From Hippophae tibetana (Eukaryota; Streptophyta; Magnoliopsida; Rosales; Elaeagnaceae), in assembly GCA_037013495.1 (NCBI GenBank), contig CM072801.1, positions 83,251,816-83,315,815 of the forward strand: DNA of 64,000 nucleotides, in the 5' to 3' direction. This document shows positions 24,340 through 38,144 of this stretch, piece by piece. Positions within the stretch are counted from its first letter, which is position 1; the number at the start of each line of letters is the position of its first letter. A program made the translations under genes and the position numbers. The notes under the pieces were generated by a model. It saw only the letters and a list, made by a program, of their open reading frames with translations. It had not been told where the DNA came from and did no database searches.

Positions 24340-27300
24340 CAATAATTGTTGGCCTCGGAATGGAACCTGATTTCTGTACCCAAATTCCATCGCTTACATA
24401 ACTTATCGAGGGTTTTAAGATTTTGTGGTAAATTTCCGGTTTACTTACCTTCGATTTGCTTCAATAAAGCTGTCTATGAGATATTGGTTCCGAAAAAGGT
24501 TGCTTTATTTATTTGGTCATTAAATCTGTATTCTTCCTAAAAACGTATGGGAGCAGAAACAGAAAGGGGCTATTTTTCAAAACTTCAAAAATACGAAAAC
24601 ATTTGATGAATAAAACTTCAAACATCAAATGACCATAACATTTGACTGGGGTATCGTAACGACTATTATAATATATCAAATCGAAGCTCGTCTCGATCCA
24701 TACAATAATTGTTGGCCTCGGAATGGAACCTGATTTCTGTACCCAAATTCCATCGCTTACATAACTTATCGAGGGTTTTAAGATTTTCTCGTAAATTTCC
24801 GGTTTACTTACCTTCGATTTGCTTCAATAGAGCTGTCAATGAGATATTGGTTCCGACAAAGGTTTCTTTATTTATTTGGTCATTAAATCTGTATTCTTCC
24901 TAAAAAACTATGGGAGCAGAAAAAGAAAGGTGCTAGTTGTCATAACTTCAAAAATAACAAAACATTTGATGAATGAGACTACCAACATCAAATAACCATA
25001 ACTTTTGACTGGGGTATCGTAACGACTATTATAATATATCAAAATAGGAGCTCGTCTCGATCCATACAATAATTGTTGGCCTCGGAATGGAACCTGATTT
25101 CTGTACCCAAATTCCATCGTTTACATAACTTATCGAGGCTTTTAAGATTTTGTCGTAAATTTCCGGTTTACTTACCTTCGATTTGCTTCAATAGAGCTGT
25201 CAATGAGATATTGGTTCCGACAAAGGTTTCTTTATTTATTTGGTCATTAAATCTGTATTCTTCCTAAAAAACTATGGGAGCAGAAAAAGAAAGGTGCTAG
25301 TTGTCATAACTTCAAAAATAACAAAATATTTGATGAATCAAACTTCCAACATCAAATGACCATAACTTTTGACTGGGGTATCGTAACGACTATTATAATA
25401 TATCAAATCGAAGCTCGTCTCGATCCATACAATAATTGTTGGCCTCGGAATGGAACCTAATTTCTGTACCCAAATTCCATCGCTTACATAACTTATCGAG
25501 GGTTTTAAGATTTTGTGGTAAATTTCCGGTTTACTTACCTTCGATTTGCTTCAATAGAGCTGTCTATGAGATATTGGTTCCGAAAAAGGTTTCTTTATTT
25601 ATTTGGTCATTAAATCTGTATTCTTCCTAAAAACGTATGGGAGCAGAAACAGAAAGGGGCTAGTTTTCAAAACTTCAAAAATACGAAAACATTTGATGAA
25701 TCAGACTTCAAACATCAAATGACCATAACATTTGACTGGGGTATCGTAACGACTATTATAATATATCAAATCGGAGCTCGTCTCGATCCATACAATAATT
25801 GTTGGCCTCGGAATGGAACCTGATTTCTGTACCCAAATTCCATCGCTTACATAACTTATCGAGGGTTTTAAGATTTTCTCGTAAATTTCCAGTTTACTTA
25901 CCTTCGATTTGCTTCAATAGAGCTGTCAATGAGATATTGGTTCCGACAAAGGTTTCTTTATTTATTTGGTCATTAAATCTGTATTCTTCCTAAAAAACTA
26001 TGGGAGCAGAAAAAGAAAGGTGCTAGTTGTCATAACTTCAAAAATAACAAAACATTTGATGAATGAGACTACCAACATCAAATAACCATAACTTTTGACT
26101 GAGGTATCGTAACGACTATTATAATATATCAAAATCGGAGCTCATCTCGATCCATACAATAATTGTTGGCCTCGGAATGGAACCTGATTTCTGTACCCAA
26201 ATTCCATCGCTTACATAACTTATCGAGGCTTTTAAGATTTTGTCGTAAATTTCCGGTTTACTTACCTTCGATTTACTTCAATAGAGCTGTCAATGAGATA
26301 TTGGTTCCGACAAAGGTTTCTTTATTTATTTGGTCATTAAATCTGTATTCTTCCTAAAAAACTATGGGAGCAGAAAAAGAAAGGTGCTAGTTGTCATAAT
26401 TTCAAAAATAACAAAAGATTTGATGAATCAAACTTCCAACATCAAATGACCATAACTTTTGACTGGGGTATCGTAACGACTATTATAATATATCAAAATC
26501 GGAGCTCGTCTCGATCCATACAATAATTGTTGGCCTCGGAATGGAACCTGATTTCTGTACGCAAATTCGATCGCTTACATAACTTATCGAGGCTTTTAAG
26601 ATTTTGTCGTAAATTTCCGGTTTACTTACCTTCGATTTGCTTCAAAAGAGCTGTCTATGAGATATTGGTTCCGAAAAAGGTTTCTTTATTAATTTGGTCA
26701 TTAAATCTGTATTCTTCCTAAAAACGTATGGGAGCAGAAACAGAAAGGGGCTAGTTTTCAAAACTTCAAAAATACGAAAACATTTGATGAATCAGACTTC
26801 AAACATCAAATGACCATAACATTTGACTGGGGTATCGTAACGACTATTATAATATATCAAATCGGAGCTCGTCTCGATCCATACAATAATTGTTGGCCTC
26901 GGAATGGAACCAGATTTCTGTACCCAAATTCCATCGCTTACATAACTTATCGAGGGTTTTAAGCTTTTCTCGTAAATTTCCAGTTTACTTACCTTCGATT
27001 TGCTTCAATAGAGCTGTCAATGAGATATTGGTTCCGACAAAGGTTTCTTTATTTATTTGGTCATTAAATCTGTATTCTTCCTAAAAAACTATGGGAGCAG
27101 AAAAAGAAAGGTGCTAGTTGTCATAACTTCAAAAATAACAAAACATTTGATGAATGAGACTACCAACATCAAATAACCATAACTTTTGACTGAGGTATCG
27201 TAACGACTATTATAATATATCAAAATCGGAGCTCATCTCGATCCATACAATAATTGTTGGCCTCGGAATGGAACCTGATTTCTGTACGCAAATTCCATCG

Positions 27301-29788
27301 CTTACATAACTTATCGAGGCTTTTAAGATTTTGTCGTAAATTTCCGGTTTACTTACCTTCGATTTGCTTCAATAGAGCTGTCAATGAGATATTGGTTCCG
27401 ACAAAGGTTTCTTTATTTATTTGGTAATTAAATCTGTATTCTTCCTAAAAAACTATGGGAGCAGAAAAAGAAAGGTGCTAGTTGTCATAACTTCAAAAAT
27501 AACAAAACATTTGATGAATGAGACTTCCAACATCAAATAACCATAACTTTTGACTGGGGTATCGTAACGACTATTATAATATATCAAAATCGGAGCTCGT
27601 CTCGATCCATACAATAATTGTTGGCCTCGGAATGGAACCTGATTTCTGTACGCAAATTCGATCGCTTACATAACTTATCGAGGCTTTTAAGATTTTGTCG
27701 TAAATTTCCGGTTTACTTACCTTCGATTTGCTTCAAAAGAGCTGTCAATGAGATATTGGTTCTGAAAAAGGTTTCTTTATTTATTTTGTCATTAAATCTG
27801 TATTCTTCCTAAAAACGTAAGGGAGCAAAAATAAAAAGGGGCTAGTTTTCAAAACTTCAAAAATATGAAAACATTTGATGAATCAGACTTCAAACATCAA
27901 ATGACCATAACATTTGACTGGGGTATCGTAATGACTATTATAATATATCAAATCGAAGCCATCTTGATCCATACAATAATTGTTGGCCTAGCATTGGAAC
28001 CTGATTTCTGTTCCCAAATTCCATCATTTACATAAGTTATCGAGGGTTTTAAGATTTTGTCGTAAATTTCCGGTTTACTTACCTTCGATTTCCTTCAATA
28101 GAGGTGTCAATGAGATATTGGTTCCGACAAAGGTTTCTTTATTTATTTGGTCATTAAATCTGTATTCTTCCTAAAAAACTATGGGAGCAGAAAAAGAAAG
28201 GTGCTAGTTGTCATAACTTCAAAAATAACAAAACATTTGATGAATGAGACTTCCAACATCAAATAACCATAACTTTTGACTGGGGTATCGTAACGACTAT
28301 TATAATATATCAAAATCGGAGCTCGTCTCGATCCATACAATAATTGTTGGCCTCGGAATGGAACCTGATTTCTGTACGCAAATTCGATCGCTTACATAAC
28401 TTATCGAGGCTTTTAAGATTTTGTCGTAAATTTCCGGTTTACTTACCTTCGATTTGCTTCAAAAGAGCTGTCAATGAGATATTGGTTCTGAAAAAGGTTT
28501 CTTTATTTATTTTGTCATTAAATCTGTATTCTTCCTAAAAACGTAAGGGAGCAAAAACAAAAAGGGGCTAGTTTTCAAAACTTCAAAAATATGAAAACAT
28601 TTGATGAATCAGACTTCAAACATCAAATGACCATAACATTTGACTGGGGTATCGTAATGACTATTATAATATATCAAATCGAAGCCATCTTGATCCATAC
28701 AATAATTGTTGGCCTAGCATTGGAACCTGATTTCTGTTCCCAAATTCCATCATTTACATAAGTTATCGAGGGTTTTAAGATTTTGTCGTAAATTTCCGGT
28801 TTACTTACCTTTGATTTGCTTCAATAGAGCTGTCAATGAGATATTGGTTCCGACAAAGGTTTCTTTATTTATTTGGTCATTAAATCTGTATTCTTCCTAA
28901 AAACGTATGGGAGTAGAAAAAGAAAGGGGCTAGTTTTCAAAACTTCAAAAATACGAAATCATTTGATGATTAGACTTCCAACATCAAATGACCATAACTT
29001 TTAACTAGGGTATCGTAACGACTATTATAATATATCAAAATCGGAGCTCGTCTCGATCCATACAATAATTGTTGGCCTCGGAATGGAACCTGATTTCTGT
29101 ACGCAAATTCCATCGCTTACATAACTTATCGAGGCTTTTAAGATTTTGTCGTAAATTTCCGGTTTACTTACCTTCGATTTGCTTCAATAGAGCTGTAAAT
29201 GAGATATTGGATCCGACAATGGTTTCTTTATTTATTTGGTCATTAAATCTGTATTCTTCCTAAAAATGTATGGGAACAGAAAAAGAAAGGGGCTAGTTTT
29301 CAAAACTTCAAAAATACGAAAACATTTGATGATCAGACTTCCAACATCAAATGACCATAACTTTTAACTGGGGTATCGTAACGACTATTATAATATATCA
29401 AAATAGGAGCTCGTCTCGATCCATACAATAATTGTTGGCCTCGGAATGGAACCTGATTTCTTTACCCAAATTCCATCGTTTACATAACTTATCAAGGGTT
29501 TTAAGATTTTGTCGTAAATTTCCGGTTTACTTACCTTCGATTTGCTTTAATAGAGCTGTCAATGAGATATTGGTTCCGACAAAGGTTTCTTTATTTATTT
29601 GGTCATTAAATCTGTATTCTTCCTAAAAAACTATGGGAGCAGAAAAAGAAAGGTGCTAGTTGTCATAACTTCAAAAATAACAAAACATTTGATGAATCAA
29701 ACTTCCAACATCAAATGACCATCACTTTTGACTAGGGTATCGTAACGACTATTATAATATATCAAATCGGAGCTCGTCTCGATCCAAA
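24340..29788 (+). repeat. 15-monomer higher-order unit (5449 bp)
   Basis: Monomers start at 24340, 24703, 25067, 25430, 25793, 26157, 26521, 26884, 27248, 27612, 27975, 28338, 28700, 29063 and 29426: a, b, c, d, e, f/i, j/g, h, c', j', k, j', k2, R, L. The f/i and j/g monomers are hybrids. The monomer at 27975 starts as k (GGCCTAGCATTGG) and ends as G (GATTTCCTTCAATAGAGG). The last two belong to the tetramer family, so both higher-order families are interleaved here. The same series, with one extra monomer, follows from 29789. Confidence 0.88.
26431..26646 (+). other. Conversion-like patch: i-tail/j-head replacing f-tail/g-head
   Basis: The f monomer at 26157 keeps its private marks (GATTTACTTC, CATAATTTC, AAAAGATTTG) up to about 26418. 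From 26431 the sequence is that of the tail of i (GAATCAAAC, ATCAAAATCGG) and then the head of j (TACGCAAATTCGATCG, CTTCAAAAGAG) to 26646. From 26656 it is g-like again (CTTTATTAATTTGG). The number of monomers is unchanged, which fits gene conversion or a double exchange better than a simple unequal crossover. The minimum tract is about 216 bp. The same patch is present at about 31880-32096 in the next unit. Confidence 0.7.
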
Positions 29789-32700
29789 CAATAATTGTTG
29801 GCCTCGGAATGGAACCTGATTTCTGTACGCAAATTCCATCGCTTACATAACTTATCGAGGGTTTTAAGATTTTGTCGTAAATTTCCGGTTTACTTACCTT
29901 CGATTTGCTTCAATAAAGCTGTCTATGAGATATTGGTTCCGAAAAAGGTTGCTTTATTTATTTGGTCATTAAATCTATATTCTTCCTAAAAACGTATGGG
30001 AGCAGAAACAGAAAGGGGCTATTTTTCAAAACTTCAAAAATACGAAAACATTTGATGAATAAAACTTCAAACATCAAATGACCATAACATTTGACTGGGG
30101 TATCGTAACGACTATTATAATATATCAAATCGAAGCTCGTCTCGATCCATACAATAATTGTTGGCCTCGGAATGGAACCTGATTTCTGTACCCAAATTCC
30201 ATCGCTTACATAACTTATCGAGGGTTTTAAGATTTTCTCGTAAATTTCCGGTTTACTTACCTTCGATTTGCTTCAATAGAGCTATCAATGAGATATTGGT
30301 TCCGACAAAGGTTTCTTTATTTATTTGGTCATTAAATCTGTATTCTTCCTAAAAAACTATGGGAGCAGAAAAAGAAAGGTGCTAGTTGTCATAACTTCAA
30401 AAATAACAAAACATTTGATGAATGAGACTACCAACATCAAATAACCATAACTTTTGACTGGGGTATCGTAACGACTATTATAATATATCAAAATAGGAGC
30501 TCGTCTCGATCCATACAATAATTGTTGGCCTCGGAATGGAACCTGATTTCTGTACCCAAATTCCATCGTTTACATAACTTATCGAGGCTTTTAAGATTTT
30601 GTCGTAAATTTCCGGTTTACTTACCTTCGATTTGCTTCAATAGAGCTGTCAATGAGATATTGGTTCCGACAAAGGTTTCTTTATTTATTTGGTCATTAAA
30701 TCTGTATTCTTCCTAAAAAACTATGGGAGCAGAAAAAGAAAGGTGCTAGTTGTCATAACTTCAAAAATAACAAAATATTTGATGAATCAAACTTCCAACA
30801 TCAAATGACCATAACTTTTGACTGGGGTATCGTAACGACTATTATAATATATCAAATCGAAGCTCGTCTCGATCCATACAATAATTGTTGGCCTCGGAAT
30901 GGAACCTAATTTCTGTACCCAAATTCCATCGCTTACATAACTTATCGAGGGTTTTAAGATTTTGTGGTAAATTTCCGGTTTACTTACCTTCGATTTGCTT
31001 CAATAGAGCTGTCTATGAGATATTGGTTCCGAAAAAGGTTTCTTTATTTATTTGGTCATTAAATCTGTATTCTTCCTAAAAACGTATGGGAGCAGAAACA
31101 GAAAGGGGCTAGTTTTCAAAACTTCAAAAATACGAAAACATTTGATGAATCAGACTTCAAACATCAAATGACCATAACATTTGACTGGGGTATCGTAACG
31201 ACTATTATAATATATCAAATCGGAGCTCGTCTCGATCCATACAATAATTGTTGGCCTCGGAATGGAACCTGATTTCTGTACCCAAATTCCATCGCTTACA
31301 TAACTTATCGAGGGTTTTAAGATTTTCTCGTAAATTTCCAGTTTACTTACCTTCGATTTGCTTCAATAGAGCTGTCAATGAGATATTGGTTCCGACAAAG
31401 GTTTCTTTATTTATTTGGTCATTAAATCTGTATTCTTCCTAAAAAACTATGGGAGCAGAAAAAGAAAGGTGCTAGTTGTCATAACTTCAAAAATAACAAA
31501 ACATTTGATGAATGAGACTACCAACATCAAATAACCATAACTTTTGACTGAGGTATCGTAACGACTATTATAATATATCAAAATCGGAGCTCATCTCGAT
31601 CCATACAATAATTGTTGGCCTCGGAATGGAACCTGATTTCTGTACCCAAATTCCATCGCTTACATAACTTATCGAGGCTTTTAAGATTTTGTCGTAAATT
31701 TCCGGTTTACTTACCTTCGATTTACTTCAATAGAGCTGTCAATGAGATATTGGTTCCGACAAAGGTTTCTTTATTTATTTGGTCATTAAATCTGTATTCT
31801 TCCTAAAAAACTATGGGAGCAGAAAAAGAAAGGTGCTAGTTGTCATAATTTCAAAAATAACAAAAGATTTGATGAATCAAACTTCCAACATCAAATGACC
31901 ATAACTTTTGACTGGGGTATCGTAACGACTATTATAATATATCAAAATCGGAGCTCGTCTCGATCCATACAATAATTGTTGGCCTCGGAATGGAACCTGA
32001 TTTCTGTACGCAAATTCGATCGCTTACATAACTTATCGAGGCTTTTAAGATTTTGTCGTAAATTTCCGGTTTACTTACCTTCGATTTGCTTCAAAAGAGC
32101 TGTCTATGAGATATTGGTTCCGAAAAAGGTTTCTTTATTAATTTGGTCATTAAATCTGTATTCTTCCTAAAAACGTATGGGAGCAAAAACAGAAAGGGGC
32201 TAGTTTTCAAAACTTCAAAAATACGAAAACATTTGATGAATCAGACTTCAAACATCAAATGACCATAACATTTGACTGGGGTATCGTAACGACTATTATA
32301 ATATATCAAATCGGAGCTCGTCTCGATCCATACAATAATTGTTGGCCTCGGAATGGAACCAGATTTCTGTACCCAAATTCCATCGCTTACATAACTTATC
32401 GAGGGTTTTAAGCTTTTCTCGTAAATTTCCAGTTTACTTACCTTCGATTTGCTTCAATAGAGCTGTCAATGAGATATTGGTTCCGACAAAGGTTTCTTTA
32501 TTTATTTGGTCATTAAATCTGTATTCTTCCTAAAAAACTATGGGAGCAGAAAAAGAAAGGTGCTAGTTGTCATAACTTCAAAAATAACAAAACATTTGAT
32601 GAATGAGACTACCAACATCAAATAACCATAACTTTTGACTGAGGTATCGTAACGACTATTATAATATATCAAAATCGGAGCTCATCTCGATCCATACAAT

Positions 32701-35601
32701 AATTGTTGGCCTCGGAATGGAACCTGATTTCTGTACGCAAATTCCATCGCTTACATAACTTATCGAGGCTTTTAAGATTTTGTCGTAAATTTCCGGTTTA
32801 CTTACCTTCGATTTGCTTCAATAGAGCTGTCAATGAGATATTGGTTCCGACAAAGGTTTCTTTATTTATTTGGTCATTAAATCTGTATTCTTCCTAAAAA
32901 ACTATGGGAGCAGAAAAAGAAAGGTGCTAGTTGTCATAACTTCAAAAATAACAAAACATTTGATGAATGATACTTCCAACATCAAATAACCATAACTTTT
33001 GACTGGGGTATCGTAACGACTATTATAATATATCAAAATCGGAGCTCGTCTCGATCCATACAATAATTGTTGGCCTCGGAATGGAACCTGATTTCTGTAC
33101 GCAAATTCGATCGCTTACATAACTTATCGAGGCTTTTAAGATTTTGTCGTAAATTTCCGGTTTACTTACCTTCGATTTGCTTCAAAAGAGCTGTCAATGA
33201 GATATTGGTTCTGAAAAAGGTTTCTTTATTTATTTTGTCATTAAATCTGTATTCTTCCTAAAAACGTAAGGGAGCAAAAACAAAAAGGGGCTAGTTTTCA
33301 AAACTTCAAAAATATGAAAACATTTGATGAATCAGACTTCAAACATCAAATGACCATAACATTTGACTGGGGTATCGTAATGACTATTATAATATATCAA
33401 ATCGAAGCCATCTTGATCCATACAATAATTGTTGGCCTAGCATTGGAACCTGATTTCTGTTCCCAAATTCCATCATTTACATAAGTTATCGAGGGTTTTA
33501 AGATTTTGTCGTAAATTTCCGGTTTACTTACCTTCGATTTCCTTCAATAGAGGTGTCAATGAGATATTGGTTCCGACAAAGGTTTCTTTATTTATTTGGT
33601 CATTAAATCTGTATTCTTCCTAAAAAACTATGGGAGCAGAAAAAGAAAGGTGCTAGTTGTCATAACTTCAAAAATAACAAAACATTTGATGAATGAGACT
33701 ACCAACATCAAATAACCATAACTTTTGACTGAGGTATCGTAACGACTATTATAATATATCAAAATCGGAGCTCATCTCGATCCATACAATAATTGTTGGC
33801 CTCGGAATGGAACCTGATTTCTGTACGCAAATTCCATCGCTTACATAACTTATCGAGGCTTTTAAGATTTTGTCGTAAATTTCCGGTTTACTTACCTTCG
33901 ATTTGCTTCAATAGAGCTGTCAATGAGATATTGGTTCCGACAAAGGTTTCTTTATTTATTTGGTCATTAAATCTGTATTCTTCCTAAAAAACTATGGGAG
34001 CAGAAAAAGAAAGGTGCTAGTTGTCATAACTTCAAAAATAACAAAACATTTGATGAATGAGACTTCCAACATCAAATAACCATAACTTTTGACTGGGGTA
34101 TCGTAACGACTATTATAATATATCAAAATCGGAGCTCGTCTCGATCCATACAATAATTGTTGGCCTCGGAATGGAACCTGATTTCTGTACGCAAATTCGA
34201 TCGCTTACATAACTTATCGAGGCTTTTAAGATTTTGTCGTAAATTTCCGGTTTACTTACCTTCGATTTGCTTCAAAAGAGCTGTCAATGAGATATTGGTT
34301 CTGAAAAAGGTTTCTTTATTTATTTTGTCATTAAATCTGTATTCTTCCTAAAAACGTAAGGGAGCAAAAACAAAAAGGGGCTAGTTTTCAAAACTTCAAA
34401 AATATGAAAACATTTGATGAATCAGACTTCAAACATCAAATGACCATAACATTTGACTGGGGTATCGTAATGACTATTATAATATATCAAATCGAAGCCA
34501 TCTTGATCCATACAATAATTGTTGGCCTAGCATTGGAACCTGATTTCTGTTCCCAAATTCCATCATTTACATAAGTTATCGAGGGTTTTAAGATTTTGTC
34601 GTAAATTTCCGGTTTACTTACCTTTGATTTGCTTCAATAGAGCTGTCAATGAGATATTGGTTCCGACAAAGGTTTCTTTATTTATTTGGTCATTAAATCT
34701 GTATTCTTCCTAAAAACGTATGGGAGTAGAAAAAGAAAGGGGCTAGTTTTCAAAACTTCAAAAATACGAAATCATTTGATGATTAGACTTCCAACATCAA
34801 ATGACCATAACTTTTAACTAGGGTATCGTAACGACTATTATAATATATCAAAATCGGAGCTCGTCTCGATCCATACAATAATTGTTGGCCTCGGAATGGA
34901 ACCTGATTTCTGTACGCAAATTCCATCGCTTACATAACTTATCGAGGCTTTTAAGATTTTGTCGTAAATTTCCGGTTTACTTACCTTCGATTTGCTTCAA
35001 TAGAGCTGTAAATGAGATATTGGATCCGACAATGGTTTCTTTATTTATTTGGTCATTAAATCTGTATTCTTCCTAAAAATGTATGGGAACAGAAAAAGAA
35101 AGGGGCTAGTTTTCAAAACTTCAAAAATACGAAAACATTTGATGATCAGACTTCCAACATCAAATGACCATAACTTTTAACTGGGGTATCGTAACGACTA
35201 TTATAATATATCAAAATAGGAGCTCGTCTCGATCCATACAATAATTGTTGGCCTCGGAATGGAACCTGATTTCTTTACCCAAATTCCATCGTTTACATAA
35301 CTTATCAAGGGTTTTAAGATTTTGTCGTAAATTTCCGGTTTACTTACCTTCGATTTGCTTTAATAGAGCTGTCAATGAGATATTGGTTCCGACAAAGGTT
35401 TCTTTATTTATTTGGTCATTAAATCTGTATTCTTCCTAAAAAACTATGGGAGCAGAAAAAGAAAGGTGCTAGTTGTCATAACTTCAAAAATAACAAAACA
35501 TTTGATGAATCAAACTTCCAACATCAAATGACCATCACTTTTGACTAGGGTATCGTAACGACTATTATAATATATCAAATCGGAGCTCGTCTCGATCCAA
35601 A
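29789..35601 (+). repeat. 16-monomer higher-order unit (5813 bp), second copy of the 15-mer plus one monomer
   Basis: Monomers start at 29789, 30152, 30516, 30879, 31242, 31606, 31970, 32333, 32697, 33061, 33423, 33787, 34151, 34513, 34876 and 35239. The order is a, b, c, d, e, f/i, j/g, h, c', j', k, c', j', k2, R, L. Against the preceding unit there is one extra c' (33787), and the k/G monomer before it (33423) ends with GAGACTACC and CTCATCTCG, the approach to c'. The head of a at 29789 is R-like (TACGCAAATTCC) and has lost the TTGTGG mark, so the family boundary is itself recombinant. Confidence 0.88.
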
Positions 35602-37054
35602 CAATAATTGTTGGCCTCGGAATTTAACCTGATTTCTGTACCCAAATTCCATCGCTTACATAACTTATCGAGGCTTTTAAGATTTTGTCGTAAATTTCCG
35701 GTTTACTTACCTTCGATTTGCTTCAATAGAGCTGTAAATGAGATATTGGATCCGACAATGGTTTCTTTATTTATTTGGTCATTAAATCTGTATTCTTCCT
35801 AAAAATGTATGGGAACAGAAAAAGAAAGGGGCGAGTTTTCAAAACTTCAAAAATACGAAAACATTTGATGATCAGACTTCCAACATCAAATGACCATAAC
35901 TTTTAACTAGGGTATCGTAACGACTATTATAATATATCAAAATCGGAGCTCGTCTCGATCCATACAATAATTTTTGGCCTCGGAATGGAACCTGATTTCT
36001 GTACCCAAATTCCATCGCTTACATAACTTATCGAGGCTTTTAAGATTTTGTCGTAAATTTCCGGTTTACTTACCTTCGATTTGCTTCAATAGAGCTGTAA
36101 ATGAGATATTGGATCCGACAATGGTTTCTTTATTTATTTGGTCATTAAATCTGTATTCTTCCTAAAAATGTATGGGAACAGAAAAAGAAAGGGTCTAGTT
36201 TTCAAATCTTCAAAAATACGAAAACATTTGATGAATCAGACTTCAAACATCAAATGACCATAACATTTGACTGGGGTATCGTAACGACTATTATAATATA
36301 TCAAATCGGAGCTCGTCTCGATCCATACAATAATTGTTGGCCTCGGAATGGAACCTGATTTCTGTACCCAAATTCCATCGCTTACATAACTTATCGAGGG
36401 TTTTAATATTTTGTAGTAAATTTCTGGTTTACTTACCTTAGATTTGCTTCAATAGAGCTGTCAATGAGATATTGGTTCCGAAAAAGGTTTCTTTATTTAT
36501 TAGGTCATTAAATCTGTATTCTTCCTAAAAACTTATGGGAGCAGAGACAGAAACGGGCTAGTTTTCAAAACTTCAAAAATACGAAAACATTTGATGAATC
36601 AGACTTCAAACATCAAATGACCATAACATTTGACTGTGGTATCGTAACGACTATTATAATATATCAAATTGAAGCTCGTCTCGATCCATACAATAATTGT
36701 TGGCCTCGGAATGGAACCTGATTTCGGTACCCAAATTCCATCGTTTGCATAACTTATCGAGGGTTTTAAGATTTTGTCGTAAATTTCCGGTTTACTTACC
36801 TTCGATTTCCTTCAATAGAGGTGTCAATGAGATATTGGTTCCGACAAAGGTTTCTTTATTTATTTGGTCATTAAATCTGTATTCTTCCTAAAAAACTATG
36901 GGAGCAGAAAAAGAAAGGTGCTAGTTGTCATAACTTCAAAAATAACAAAACATTTGATGAATGAGACTTCCAACATCAAATAACCATAACTTTTGACTGA
37001 GGTATCGTAACGACTATTATAATATATCAAAATTGGAGCTCGTCTCGATCCATA
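35602..37054 (+). repeat. Tetramer-family remnant P-P-N-G
   Basis: Monomers start at 35602, 35965, 36328 and 36691. Two P monomers (GGATCC, GTAAATGAG) are followed by N (TTTTAATATTTTGTAGTAAA) and G (GATTTCCTTCAATAGAGG), as at 11259-11985 and 15981-16707. The first P has GAATTTAACC for GAATGGAACC and the second has AATTTTTGG for AATTGTTGG. This is the right edge of the well-ordered part of the array. Confidence 0.85.
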
Positions 37055-38144
37055 CAATAATTGTTGGCATCGGAATGGAACCTGATTTCTGTACCCAAAT
37101 TCCATCGCTTACATAATTTATCGAGGCTTTTAACATTTTGTCGTAAATTTCCGGTTTACTTACCTTCGATTTGCTTCAATAGAGCTGTCAATGAGATATT
37201 GGTTCCGAGAAAGGTTTCTTTATTTATTTGGTCATTAAATCTGTATTCTTCCTAAAAAACTATGGGAGCAGAAAAAGAAAGGTGCTAGTTGTCATAACTT
37301 CAAAAATAACAAAACATTTGATGAATCAAACTTCCAACATCAAATGACCATAACTTTTGTATGGGGTATCGTAACGACTATTATAATATATCAAATCGAA
37401 GCTCGTCTCGATCCATACAATAATTGTTAGCCTCGTAATGGTACCTAATTTCTGTACCCAAATTCCATTGCTTACATAACTTATCGAGGGTTTTAATATT
37501 TTGTCGTAAATTTCCGGTTTACTTACCTTCGATTTGCTTAAATAGAGCTGTCAATGAGATATTGGTTCCGAAAAAGGTTTCTTTATTTATTTGGTCTTTA
37601 AATCTGTATTCTTCCTAAAAACGTATGGGAGCAGAAACAGAAAGGGGCTAGTTTTCAAAACTTCAAAAATACGAAAACAATTGATGAATCAGACTTCAAA
37701 TATCAAATGACAATAACGTTTGACTAGGGTATCGTAACGACTATTATAATATATCAAATCGAAGCTCGTCTCGATCCATACAATAATTGTTGGCCTCGGA
37801 ATGGAACCTGATTTCTGTACCCAAATTCCATCGCTTACATAACTTATCGAGGGTTTTAAGATTTTGTCCTAAATTTCCGGTTTACTTACCTTCGATTTGC
37901 TTCAATAGAGCTGTCAATGAGATATTGGTTCCGACAAAGGTTTTTTTATTTATTTGGTCATTAAATATGTATTCTTCCTAAAAAACTATGGGAGCAGAAA
38001 AAGAAAGGGGCTAGTTGTCATAACTTCAAAAATAACAAAACATTTGATGAATGAGACTTCCAACATCAAATAACCATAACTTTTGACTAAGGTATCGTAA
38101 CGGCTATTATAATATATCAAAATCGGAGCTCGTCTTGATCCATA

